Assembly (NCBI GenBank): GCA_000437755.1
Contig: FR900130.1
Coordinates: 1 to 9,031, forward strand
DNA from: Roseburia sp. CAG:303
Lineage (GTDB): Bacteria; Bacillota; Clostridia; Lachnospirales; Lachnospiraceae
DNA: 9,031 nucleotides
Reading direction: 5' to 3'
Shown piece by piece: positions 1 to 6,931 of the stretch (positions are counted from its first letter, which is position 1; each line of letters opens with the position of its first letter). The notes under the pieces are model-generated. The model ran no database searches and was not told the DNA's origin. It worked only from the letters and a program-made list of their open reading frames with translations. The translations under genes and the position numbers were made by a program.

Positions 1-3000
1 ACAAAGTAGATGCAATCTTTACAAGTACATTTAGCGGAACTGATATTTATGGCAGGAGAATTTCGATAAGCTATCAGGACAGCGAAGAAAAGAACGTAGA
101 AGATAGTGCTTCTTTCGTTATCGACAGGAAAGCACCGGTAATTACCGTTACTTATACGGACACCGGTAAATCAAAGGATCATTTTTACAATGCGGACAGG
201 ACGGCAGTGATTACCGTTGATGACTTAAGTTATGCTTATGAAGATCAGAGACGTACAGCGAAAGATGTATTAACACCACAGGAAAGAATCAGCCTGAAAA
301 TTACGGCAAGAGACAGTCTGTTAAATGCATTAACCGGTGAAAAGGCGCAGAGTGAAAGCAACTGGAGTTTTGCAAATGGCAAGTATACCAGGACAATTAC
401 ATTTGCAAATGAAGCAATCTATGATTTTGCAATATCAGGATCCGATATCTTTGCTCATACAACATTGGATGAAGCAGTAGGTTATAATACGACTGCAGAT
501 AATCATTCTTTCGTAGTAGATAAGACAGGACCTCAGGTGTCACTGGCATACAGCGATAGCAATAGGACATATTACAAGGGCAGCAGACAGGCGGTACTGA
601 CAATGACAGATTTAAGTATGATCTATAATGACAGAATATTGTCAGGTACATCCTTATATCTGAATGATGCACAGACAGATGGCACGAAATCTGATTCTGT
701 GAAGACAACCATTCGTTTGAGAAATGATGATGCAGCATCGGATTTGAATAATGCCGGAAATGCTTATTATACGGATTCTGCATGGAGCCTGAGTGGAAAT
801 GTGTATACAAGAACCATTCTTTACACAGGGGAAGCTCATTATACCTTTGCGATTGCAGGAACGGATCGTTGCGGAAACACAGCAGACATTGCGTATAATG
901 GTAATATGGATGCAGGAGAATTCTGGATTGATCTTACGAATCCGACGGCTCAGATCAGTTATGATAATAACAGTCAGACAAGAGAAATCGGCGGAAGAGG
1001 ATATTTCAGGGGCTTAAGAACAGCAACGATTGTTATCACAGAAGGTATCAGTACTTTTGACAGCAGCAAAGTAAATATTAGCATTACAGCAAAAGATGCA
1101 TCTGGAAATCCGGTAGAAGCACATACAACCATGAGCGGCTGGACAACCAGACAGCAGAGAGATACGGGAAGTGCAACCACACATACCCTGACAATCACTT
1201 ATCCGGGCGATGCAAATTATGACTTTGGCATCAGCTACACGGACAAAGCAGGCAATGTGATGAATACCGTAGATACCGGTTCAAGTATGTCACCATATCA
1301 CTTTACCGTAGATACAACCAGTCCATCCGGTTCCGTTACTGTAAGTGGTCTTGGTACATGGAATACGCTGGTTTCTTACAGAACCTTTGGATTATGGTCA
1401 AGAACAGCAGTTGATATCGGTGCAGGATACCAGGATGCAACAAGTTCTGTTTATTCGGTGGAATATTATAAGACCGCCAGGACAACAGCAATGACCGTAT
1501 CAGAATTAAATGCACTGGGCAGTTCAGAATGGACAGCATACAGTCCGTTTACCATTCGTCCGGATGATCAGTTTACGATTTATTTAAGAATCGAAGACCG
1601 TTCCGGAAATGTAACTTATGTAAGCTCAGATGGAGTAATTCTCGATATTACCGCACCGGATGTAGAAAGTATTGAACCGGAAATTACGGTAGCACCGGTT
1701 CAGCAGCCGGTAAATGGTATTTATAATACCGATGTAACAGTAGATATTAAAGTAAGTGATCCGATCACAAATGGTACTTATTCCGGTCTGAAGAATGTGC
1801 ATTATCAGGTATTGAACATGGGTAATGTAACACAGGAAGGAGATCTGTATAACTTCAGTTATACAGGAGGAAGCCCGCTTCAGTCACAGTTAGTACAGCA
1901 GTGGACAGATCAGATTATTGTAGACAGAAACTTAAACAACAGCAATGACGTACAGATAGTAATCAGTGCACAGGATAATTCAGGAAATTATGCATCTGCA
2001 TCAAATTCTGTTAAAATTGACGTAACACAGCCGCAGATAAACATTACTTATGATAATAATAATGGTGACACTTCATTTGGCGAGGCAACTTATTTCAAAG
2101 AAGACAGAACGGCAACGATTGAAATTACGGAAAGGAACTTCAATCCGGATGATGTGCAGATTACACTGACAAATGCAGACGGTGCAGTTCCTTCTATTAC
2201 AGGATGGAGTAGCAGCACCGGTTCAGCAGCAAATGGTGATGAAAACGTATATACCACAACACTGACCTATTCCGCAGATGGCGATTATAACTTTGATATT
2301 ACATATGCAGATATGGCAGGAAACCAGAATACAGCCACAGATTATGGCAGCTCACTGGCACCACAGGTATTTACCGTGGATAAGACATTACCGGTAATCA
2401 ATGTAAGTTATGATAATAATGCAGCAACAAACGGTAATTATTACAGTGCGGCAAGAACAGCAACCATCAGCATTACAGAGCATAATTTTGAAACAGGCAG
2501 ATTTACCATCACAACCACAGCAACAGATAATGGTGTATCAAAGACTGCACCGGGCATCAGCGGATGGACATCAAATGGCGATATCCATACGGCAACCGTA
2601 TCATTTACCGATGATGCATATTATACCATCGGAATGTCATATACCGATATGGCAGGAAATCAGGCAGCAGCATTTACAGAGCAGAACTTCTATGTAGATA
2701 AAACCATGCCATATGTAACATTACAGGGAATCAGAAATAACTCTGCAAATAATGGTGAAACCATTGGATTTATATTAACCTGTACGGATACAAACTTCGA
2801 TGTATTTGCACCTGTATTAACAGTGGCACGTCTGGTAGATGGACAGAATAAGGTAGAAACTTACAGCTTTGACCGGACAGTAAGTGTTGCAAATGGTATC
2901 CAGTATGTCATAGATAACCTTCCGACCGATGGTATCTATTCACTGGTATGCACCGTATATGATAAGGCAGGAAATGCATTCAACAAGATCATTTATCTGG

Positions 3001-3887
3001 ATGATAATGGTCAGGAAGTTTCAGAAATGAATGTTACAGATGCGTCCGTAAGTCTGTTAGACTTCTCCGTAAACCGTGACGGTTCCGCATATAAATTAGA
3101 TGATGCAACCGTGGCAATGCTTGGTTCTTACTATATCAGAGAAATAGGTGACAATATCGTTATCTATGAAACCAATGTAGATGATTTAACCGAGTATGTG
3201 GTAGAACTGAATGGAAAAGTGCTGGAAGAAAGTAAGGATTACACGGTAGAAAAGTCCGGTGGAAATGGAGAATGGTATGTAAAGAAATATATCATTAACA
3301 AAGATTTATTTGAAGAAGAGGGCGAATACAAGATTGTAATCCATACAAAAGACTCAGCAGAAAATGAAGCATACAGTGATATTAAGGGTGCAGAATTGTC
3401 CTTCGTAGTCGATAAGACAGCGCCGGAAATCACAGTTTCCGGTGTGGAAAACAATGGAAGATATCAGGTAGAAAGCCAGACGGTAACAGTTATTCCTACA
3501 GATGATGGTGGTAAACTGGAAACACTTGATATTTCTGTACTTGACAACAATGGAAATCCGGTGGAAGGATATCCGGTTGCCTATAAGGGCAGCACACTGA
3601 CAGATGAGCTGGATAAAAACAATGGAAATATTACCTTTGCGATTCCGGAAGGAACAGGAATGAGTGTTGTTATTCATTGTTCCGATGTGGCAGGAAATGA
3701 GATGAAAGAACTGAAATACACGAATATCGTTGTATCTACCAGTGGATTGACCATCTTCCTTGCTAATAAACCATTATTCTATGGAACAGTAGGCGGTGTA
3801 GTAGCCGTAGTCGGTGGAGGAAGTGCAGTAATTATATTAAGAAGAAGAAAATTATCTGCAGGAACAAAGACTCAGGACGACAAATAA
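1..3887 (+). CDS. Large Ig-like repeat surface protein, C-terminal membrane anchor (5' partial)
   Basis: The reading frame is open from base 3 to the stop at 3885-3887, giving 1294 visible residues. A GTG at 207 is only an internal Val, because the frame upstream codes for the same kind of module (including a FVIDRKAP linker), so the true start lies off the left edge. The protein is a chain of Ig-like modules separated by FxVDKTxP-type linkers ending near bases 137, 533, 944, 1325, 1658, 2033, 2393, 2711 and 3425. Typical modules carry YDNN, then RTATIxITE, then Y-x-D-x-AGN before the next linker. The segment 2712-3425 is about double length. A hydrophobic Gly/Val-rich helix (3774-3839) is followed by RRRK and a short polar tail, which suggests a type I membrane anchor with the modules outside. 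No LPxTG sorting signal is present. The family resembles bacterial Ig-like adhesins or stalk proteins; the ligand is unknown. The surface role is inferred, the repeat structure is seen. Confidence 0.9.
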   Translation, partial: KVDAIFTSTFSGTDIYGRRISISYQDSEEKNVEDSASFVIDRKAPVITVTYTDTGKSKDHFYNADRTAVITVDDLSYAYEDQRRTAKDVLTPQERISLKITARDSLLNALTGEKAQSESNWSFANGKYTRTITFANEAIYDFAISGSDIFAHTTLDEAVGYNTTADNHSFVVDKTGPQVSLAYSDSNRTYYKGSRQAVLTMTDLSMIYNDRILSGTSLYLNDAQTDGTKSDSVKTTIRLRNDDAASDLNNAGNAYYTDSAWSLSGNVYTRTILYTGEAHYTFAIAGTDRCGNTADIAYNGNMDAGEFWIDLTNPTAQISYDNNSQTREIGGRGYFRGLRTATIVITEGISTFDSSKVNISITAKDASGNPVEAHTTMSGWTTRQQRDTGSATTHTLTITYPGDANYDFGISYTDKAGNVMNTVDTGSSMSPYHFTVDTTSPSGSVTVSGLGTWNTLVSYRTFGLWSRTAVDIGAGYQDATSSVYSVEYYKTARTTAMTVSELNALGSSEWTAYSPFTIRPDDQFTIYLRIEDRSGNVTYVSSDGVILDITAPDVESIEPEITVAPVQQPVNGIYNTDVTVDIKVSDPITNGTYSGLKNVHYQVLNMGNVTQEGDLYNFSYTGGSPLQSQLVQQWTDQIIVDRNLNNSNDVQIVISAQDNSGNYASASNSVKIDVTQPQINITYDNNNGDTSFGEATYFKEDRTATIEITERNFNPDDVQITLTNADGAVPSITGWSSSTGSAANGDENVYTTTLTYSADGDYNFDITYADMAGNQNTATDYGSSLAPQVFTVDKTLPVINVSYDNNAATNGNYYSAARTATISITEHNFETGRFTITTTATDNGVSKTAPGISGWTSNGDIHTATVSFTDDAYYTIGMSYTDMAGNQAAAFTEQNFYVDKTMPYVTLQGIRNNSANNGETIGFILTCTDTNFDVFAPVLTVARLVDGQNKVETYSFDRTVSVANGIQYVIDNLPTDGIYSLVCTVYDKAGNAFNKIIYLDDNGQEVSEMNVTDASVSLLDFSVNRDGSAYKLDDATVAMLGSYYIREIGDNIVIYETNVDDLTEYVVELNGKVLEESKDYTVEKSGGNGEWYVKKYIINKDLFEEEGEYKIVIHTKDSAENEAYSDIKGAELSFVVDKTAPEITVSGVENNGRYQVESQTVTVIPTDDGGKLETLDISVLDNNGNPVEGYPVAYKGSTLTDELDKNNGNITFAIPEGTGMSVVIHCSDVAGNEMKELKYTNIVVSTSGLTIFLANKPLFYGTVGGVVAVVGGGSAVIILRRRKLSAGTKTQDDK
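138..3425 (+). repeat. Tandem Ig-like protein modules (about 106-137 residues each)
   Basis: Eight consecutive segments bounded by VDKTxP-like linkers: 138-533, 534-944, 945-1325, 1326-1658, 1659-2033, 2034-2393, 2394-2711 and 2712-3425. Modules starting at 945, 2034 and 2394 are most alike, sharing YDNN, RTATI.ITE and an AGN motif near the end. Those at 1326 and 1659 are clearly diverged, and the one at 2712 is long enough for two domains. A last module (3426 to about 3740) precedes the membrane helix. Similarity is mainly at protein level, although short DNA runs such as TTATGATAATAA recur near 958, 2047 and 2407. Confidence 0.8.
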
Positions 3888-3914
3888 GGTAATTAAAACA
3901 AATTAAGATTATTT

Positions 3915-3966
3915 GAGAAATAGATATCCTAAACTTTGGACGGTAGAGGATGTCTATTTCTTTTTG
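3915..3966 (+). terminator. Rho-independent terminator after the Ig-like surface gene
   Basis: The arm GAAATAGATATCCT (3917-3930) pairs with AGGATGTCTATTTC (3947-3960). The only non-Watson-Crick position is a U-G wobble, and one more A-T pair is possible at 3916/3961. The loop is 16 bases, and five T follow (3961-3965). It lies 28 bases after the stop codon, so the downstream genes need their own promoter. Confidence 0.85.
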
Positions 3967-4022
3967 TTATGATTATCTATGTAAGATAGTCCCGTATCTC
4001 CTGTTCTGCCATTTTCCGATCC

Positions 4023-4067
4023 TGTGACAGCCTGGGTGCAGATAAAAATCATATTTGTCACAAATTG
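4023..4067 (+). promoter_or_regulatory. Conserved 45-bp upstream block, copy 1 (probable operator)
   Basis: Matches bases 5439-5483 at 42 of 45 positions without gaps, with the last 31 bases identical; mismatches are at 4029, 4031 and 4036. The block starts with TGTGAC and ends near GTCACA (4057-4062), which are inverted copies of each other. The right end contains a perfect 13-base palindrome, ATTTGTCACAAAT (4053-4065). Similarity stops sharply on both sides. It lies just upstream of, and partly over, the expected -35 region of the promoter at 4083, so a protein-binding site on DNA fits better than an RNA element. Which protein binds is unknown. Confidence 0.7.
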
Positions 4068-4082
4068 TCGAACCTGGCAATG

Positions 4083-4090
4083 TATGATAA
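4083..4090 (+). promoter_or_regulatory. Probable -10 region (TATGATAA), first zinc-ribbon operon
   Basis: TATGAT followed by AA lies 15 bases after the conserved 45-bp block, the same offset as TGTGATAA at 5499. The 15 bases between block and box are not conserved (about 5/15), so the box seems kept for function. There is no good TTGACA at 16-18 bases upstream; that position falls on ACAAAT at the end of the block. This suggests an activator-dependent promoter or an alternative sigma factor. Confidence 0.5.
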
Positions 4091-4120
4091 ATTATAAAAA
4101 TAAAGTTTATAAAAATTAAG
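4091..4120 (+). repeat. Tandem 15-base AT-rich direct repeat in leader
   Basis: ATTATAAAAATAAAG (4091-4105) is followed at once by TTTATAAAAATTAAG (4106-4120), 13 of 15 identical. It lies directly after the -10 box, so it would be at the transcription start and early leader. It may be only AT-rich low complexity; the second unit also offers alternative -10-like sequence. Confidence 0.4.
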
Positions 4121-4196
4121 GAAAGGAAAAGCAGAAGGACATCGTAGGATGTTATTTTGATATATTTACAATGATTAGAAAATAGGAGGATTTTAT

Positions 4197-4832
4197 ATGT
4201 ATTGTACAAAATGTGGCGGAGAGATACCAGAGGGAGCAATGTTTTGCACTTACTGCGGTCAGCCTGTACAGGGACAGAAAATGCAGCCGGCTATGAGATC
4301 TGTAAATAACGGTTATGTTGCCAAAAAGCCAAAGATCAGGATACCGGCAGTACCGATTGTACTGGGAATCATAGGAATTATAGCCATTATAGCGATTGTA
4401 AGTGTTGCAGGCATTAGCCAGTTGGGAACATCCAGAAGATCAGCTTCCCGGACAGAAAGTAATAAACTTAGTGCCAATATGAAAAAAACAGAAATATCAA
4501 AGGCTAAAGTAAATATAGACGCATTGTATCAGGCATATGTCGTAGTATTAAGCAGCCCGGAATTTAACAGTGATAAAGACATATGGGGGAGTGTAAATTA
4601 TGGTGTAATAGATGGCGAGATTGATATATATGAAGCAGCTGATTTTGAAGGACCGGAGAGTTTTCTGGATCAGGTAGCGGAATATGTGGGAAGTGACACA
4701 ATACAGATGCCGTCTATTTATGAAGATGCCACAGTACATATACAGATAGATAGAGATATAAGCAAGAAAAATCGTGTGTCCGTATCTGTTTATACAGATG
4801 ATGAAGAGTGCAATTTTTCAATAGCTTTATAA
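4197..4832 (+). CDS. Zinc-ribbon single-pass membrane protein with C-terminal outside domain
   Basis: 211 residues, starting at an ATG seven bases after a full AGGAGG (4184-4189). Residues 1-25 form a zinc ribbon with two CxxC pairs (Cys3, Cys6, Cys17, Cys20). A short basic, Gly/Asn-containing linker follows, then a strong membrane helix at about 51-73 rich in Ile, Val and Ala. Residues about 88-211 form a polar domain likely outside the cell, with a helix near 95-120 followed by strand-like segments. By the inside-positive rule the ribbon is in the cytoplasm. The outside domain is not a family I recognise; its leading helix loosely recalls pilin-like proteins, but no prepilin cleavage motif is present. 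It lies 36 bases before the next zinc-ribbon gene with no terminator between, so the two are probably cotranscribed. Existence of the gene is certain; function is unknown. Confidence 0.9.
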   Translation: MYCTKCGGEIPEGAMFCTYCGQPVQGQKMQPAMRSVNNGYVAKKPKIRIPAVPIVLGIIGIIAIIAIVSVAGISQLGTSRRSASRTESNKLSANMKKTEISKAKVNIDALYQAYVVVLSSPEFNSDKDIWGSVNYGVIDGEIDIYEAADFEGPESFLDQVAEYVGSDTIQMPSIYEDATVHIQIDRDISKKNRVSVSVYTDDEECNFSIAL

Positions 4833-4855
4833 AAATAGTATTTATGGAAGAAAAA

Positions 4856-4860
4856 GGAGG
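4856..4860 (+). promoter_or_regulatory. Ribosome binding site that decides the start at 4869
   Basis: GGAGG lies only two bases before the first ATG (4863) but eight bases before the second in-frame ATG (4869). The second spacing is normal. Starting at 4869 also gives MFCPNCG, matching the MYCTKCG and MFCRNCG starts of the two other zinc-ribbon genes here. Confidence 0.75.
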
Positions 4861-4868
4861 AAATGAAT

Positions 4869-5396
4869 ATGTTTTGTCCAAATTGTGGAACAGAAAATGA
4901 AAATGATGCAAAGGTCTGCCAGTCCTGTGGACAGGAACTGCAGACAGAGAATCAACAGCAAGTATATGGAAATCAGCAGCAGGCATATGGAAATCAACAG
5001 CAGGCATACGGAAGCCAGCAGCAGATGTATGGAAATCAACCGCCGGTGTATGGAAACCAGCCACCAATATATGGAAATCAGCCGCCGGTGTATTATAACC
5101 AGCCGCCGATGAATAATCAGGTGCCGGAAGAGTACCGCCCAATCGGTATGTGGGGGTATTTTGGATATGAATTGTTATTCATGATACCTATCGTCGGTCT
5201 GATTATGGTATTGATATTTTCATTTGGTGGGACAGCGAATAAGAATTTAAAGAATTTTGCAAGATCACAGTTTTGTATATGGATTGTTATTGCCGTATTA
5301 GCGGTTATCGCATTTTCTTTTGGCTTATTTGCACCGGCATTACTGGGAAATGGCGGACCGGGATTTACAAGTACCCATTATTATCCATATTATTAA
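4869..5396 (+). CDS. Zinc-ribbon protein with NQ(Q/P)xYG repeats and two membrane helices
   Basis: 175 residues from the ATG at 4869; an ATG at 4863 would add two residues but sits too close to the ribosome binding site. Residues 1-22 are a zinc ribbon (Cys3, Cys6, Cys17, Cys20). Residues 28-83 are eight seven-residue repeats: the first four follow (N/S)QQQxYG, the last four NQPPx with Tyr or Asn. A conserved-looking stretch, EEYRPIGMWGYFGYELLF, leads into helix 1 (about 97-120), and helix 2 spans about 135-158, with a basic, Asn-rich loop (TANKNLKNFARS) between. The C-terminus is short and Tyr-rich. The membrane part resembles a small two-helix domain frequent in clostridial zinc-ribbon proteins that are often left without function. 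The repeat region is disordered, like glutamine/tyrosine-rich spacers that mediate self-association. It is the last gene of its operon, with a terminator six bases after the stop. Function is unknown. Confidence 0.88.
   Translation: MFCPNCGTENENDAKVCQSCGQELQTENQQQVYGNQQQAYGNQQQAYGSQQQMYGNQPPVYGNQPPIYGNQPPVYYNQPPMNNQVPEEYRPIGMWGYFGYELLFMIPIVGLIMVLIFSFGGTANKNLKNFARSQFCIWIVIAVLAVIAFSFGLFAPALLGNGGPGFTSTHYYPYY
4950..5117 (+). repeat. Eight tandem 21-bp units coding (N/S)Q(QQ/PP)xYG
   Basis: Units start at 4950, 4971, 4992, 5013, 5034, 5055, 5076 and 5097 and all stay in frame. Units 1-4 encode Gln-Gln-Gln, units 5-8 encode Gln-Pro-Pro, so the array consists of two blocks of four. Core DNA is TATGGAAATCAR followed by CAGCAG or CCGCCG. 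Unit 4 begins with Ser instead of Asn, and the last two units lose the terminal Gly. Copy number is likely to vary between strains by slippage, without breaking the frame. Confidence 0.9.
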
Positions 5397-5402
5397 AGTC
5401 AG

Positions 5403-5433
5403 GGCAGTGTTATGTAACACTGCCATTTTTTTT
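5403..5433 (+). terminator. Rho-independent terminator after the first zinc-ribbon operon
   Basis: GGCAGTGT (5403-5410) pairs perfectly with ACACTGCC (5417-5424) around a six-base loop, followed by A and eight T (5426-5433). It starts six bases after the stop codon at 5394-5396. Confidence 0.95.
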
Positions 5434-5438
5434 GACTA

Positions 5439-5483
5439 TGTGACGGACTGGATGCAGATAAAAATCATATTTGTCACAAATTG
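5439..5483 (+). promoter_or_regulatory. Conserved 45-bp upstream block, copy 2 (probable operator)
   Basis: Second copy of the block at 4023-4067 (42/45 identical). It keeps TGTGAC at its left end, GTCACA near the right end, and the perfect palindrome ATTTGTCACAAAT at 5469-5481. It begins only five bases after the T-run of the preceding terminator, so it is not in the readthrough unit but at the head of the amidase operon. Confidence 0.7.
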
Positions 5484-5498
5484 AAAAAGTAAAAAAAG

Positions 5499-5506
5499 TG
5501 TGATAA
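5499..5506 (+). promoter_or_regulatory. Probable -10 region (TGTGATAA), amidase operon
   Basis: Lies 15 bases after the conserved block, in exact register with TATGATAA at 4083; over 12 bases the two sites agree at 10. GATAAT (5502-5507) overlaps it as an alternative. Transcription would begin near 5511, leaving a leader of about 37 bases before the amidase start. Confidence 0.5.
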
Positions 5507-5547
5507 TTTAGTGAACAAAGAATAATTTTTTTGAGAAAAGGAGAAAA

Positions 5548-6927
5548 ATGAAGAAATACATAGCGGCATTTTTCGTATGTGTGGCGGCACTGGTGATTGC
5601 AGGCTTATTACTGCAGAATCAGACAGATATTGATCGCAGCAGCGGGGAGCAGGACACGAAAAAGGCTGAGAAAATAACAACGGAAGATAAGGAAGAAAGC
5701 AGGGAGAGTGAAACAGGGATAAGTCAGGTTTCGGAAGATAAATCGGAAGAAACAGAAGCAGAAGTGACGGAAGAACCGGGAGAACTGCAGAAAACAACGG
5801 AACCGGTAACGGAAGAACGGACGGAGAAAGTCTCTGAACGAAAGACACAGCCGGCGAACCGGACACCGGTCAGTGTGGCAGAGGTACAGGCACAGCGGAA
5901 TACCGCAGACAGTATCAATGTCAGCTGGACGAATGAAATGGATGGCTGTGTCAGCCGGTATGTGGTTCAGAAAAGAAAGGCAATGCGGAATGAAAATGCT
6001 GTGGAATGGACGGAGGTTGCCCGGGTAGATGCCGGCTTGGCAGAACAGACAGATGGTCAGTACATGATTACGGATGTTCTTGACTCGGATCAGCCGGTCA
6101 GATATGAATACCGCGTACAGGTGGAAGTGAAGGATGAGAAACAGTATGAACCGCAGGACGGTGGAAGTGTGCTGGCATCCAATATCATGATTTGCATTGA
6201 TCCGGGACATTATGCCGGAAAGAATGAAGTGACGGGAAGTGAATCCTACGGATATGCGGAAGGCGATTTTACATTGAAAGTTGCTACGGCTTTGAAGTCG
6301 GATCTCAAAGAAATATATGGGATTGATTCTTATATGACAAGGACAACCGGAACGATTACACTGGGTGGTTATACGAACCTCAGTCTGGATCGGGCGCATA
6401 TTTCATTAAGGGGCGAATATGCCGCAGAGCGGGACAGTACGCTTTTCCTTTCGATTCATACGAATGCAAATGAGGAAAATGCAAATGGCTATGATACCTG
6501 CCTGCAGCCGGTTTCCATCAATAAGTCACTGGTATTTGTAAATATGGTGGCGAAGAAGTCGGATACCATACTGAGTGTCAGCAATGCGATTGGTACAGGA
6601 CTTACCAGAGTGAATTATGACATGGGGTTAAGCACCGTTGGAGAATTCCGGACTGCGACAGCGGATACGGTTCTGGAATGGACAAAGGCATACAATGACA
6701 GCCTGAATACGGGTGGAACTGTGGTATGCCGCACAGACGGGAAGGAAGATTATTATGGGGTATTAAGAGGTGCATCATCGGTAGGAATTCCGGGACTGAT
6801 AGTAGAACACGGAATGCATACCATACCGGAGGTGCGTAAGGCTGCACTGGGCGATCTGGCAGAGCAGTGGGCGGATGCGGATGCATATGGCATTGCATAT
6901 GGATTTGGATTTGCCGGAGAAAAATAA
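5548..6927 (+). CDS. Membrane-anchored N-acetylmuramoyl-L-alanine amidase (Amidase_3) with FN3-like domain
   Basis: 459 residues, ATG four bases after AAGGAG (5538-5543). Residues 4-24 form a signal anchor or signal peptide (MKKYIAAFFV start). Residues 30-105 are a Glu/Thr/Ser/Lys-rich disordered linker. Residues about 107-212 look like one fibronectin type III-like domain (INVSWTNE, then YEYRVQVEV). Residues 213-457 are a zinc-dependent amidase of the Amidase_3 (AmiC/CwlD) type: IDPGH gives zinc ligand His221, YAEGDF gives Glu238, LSIHTNAN gives His304, and LIVEHGMHT gives the catalytic Glu420. Enzymes of this family cut the bond between N-acetylmuramic acid and L-alanine of the stem peptide in peptidoglycan, outside the membrane. 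The catalytic domain carries a long insert between His304 and Glu420 (about 115 residues). It is the first gene of a two-gene unit, 20 bases before the VWA gene, and has the shared 45-bp block upstream. The activity call is firm; physiological role (division, sporulation, remodelling) is not shown. Confidence 0.92.
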   Translation: MKKYIAAFFVCVAALVIAGLLLQNQTDIDRSSGEQDTKKAEKITTEDKEESRESETGISQVSEDKSEETEAEVTEEPGELQKTTEPVTEERTEKVSERKTQPANRTPVSVAEVQAQRNTADSINVSWTNEMDGCVSRYVVQKRKAMRNENAVEWTEVARVDAGLAEQTDGQYMITDVLDSDQPVRYEYRVQVEVKDEKQYEPQDGGSVLASNIMICIDPGHYAGKNEVTGSESYGYAEGDFTLKVATALKSDLKEIYGIDSYMTRTTGTITLGGYTNLSLDRAHISLRGEYAAERDSTLFLSIHTNANEENANGYDTCLQPVSINKSLVFVNMVAKKSDTILSVSNAIGTGLTRVNYDMGLSTVGEFRTATADTVLEWTKAYNDSLNTGGTVVCRTDGKEDYYGVLRGASSVGIPGLIVEHGMHTIPEVRKAALGDLAEQWADADAYGIAYGFGFAGEK

Positions 6928-6931
6928 ATGA

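Larger units (their letters stand above)
3967..4196 (+). other. Spacer and leader before the first zinc-ribbon operon
   Basis: The full gap between stop and start is 309 bases. The left part is the terminator. The rest holds the conserved 45-bp block (4023-4067), a -10-like box (4083-4090), a tandem 15-base AT-rich repeat (4091-4120), and an AGGAGG ribosome binding site (4184-4189). If transcription starts about seven bases after the -10 box, the untranslated leader is about 100 bases. A small hairpin (ACATC / GATGT around 4139-4152) lies in it, too weak to call a regulator. No known riboswitch class is recognised and no convincing small gene is present. Confidence 0.6.

Noticed and set aside
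3974..3999. Three short segments TATCT / AGATA / TATCT that could form exclusive hairpins
   Set aside because: Only five-base stems of A-T-rich pairs, upstream of the inferred promoter; too weak for an attenuator.
4006..4015. CTGCCATTTT shared by both upstream regions (also 5420-5429)
   Set aside because: In the second place it is part of the terminator hairpin and T-run, and the distance to the conserved block differs (17 against 19 bases), so it is probably coincidence.
4023..4067. Conserved block as a riboswitch or mobile repeat
   Set aside because: It lies upstream of the likely -10 box so would not be in the transcript; only two copies are seen, both in the same orientation and position before operons, with no target duplication.
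4139..4152. Hairpin ACATC-GTAG-GATGT followed by TATTTT in the leader of the first zinc-ribbon operon
   Set aside because: Five-base stem and interrupted T-run; not a convincing terminator or riboswitch.
3973..4239. Minus-strand frame of 88 codons across the spacer before 4197
   Set aside because: It runs through the conserved block, -10 box and ribosome binding site of the + strand operon. Its hydrophobic Ile/Leu/Phe content is what AT-rich DNA gives by chance.
4950..5117. Could the 21-bp array be a CRISPR or iteron array
   Set aside because: Units are directly adjacent without spacers, keep the reading frame and vary mostly in coding-compatible ways; it is a coding repeat.
5608..6399. Long open frame on the - strand inside the amidase gene (263 codons)
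   Set aside because: It lies wholly opposite a gene with intact catalytic motifs, has Cys/Phe/Arg-rich composition typical of antisense frames, and shows no ribosome binding site or domain.
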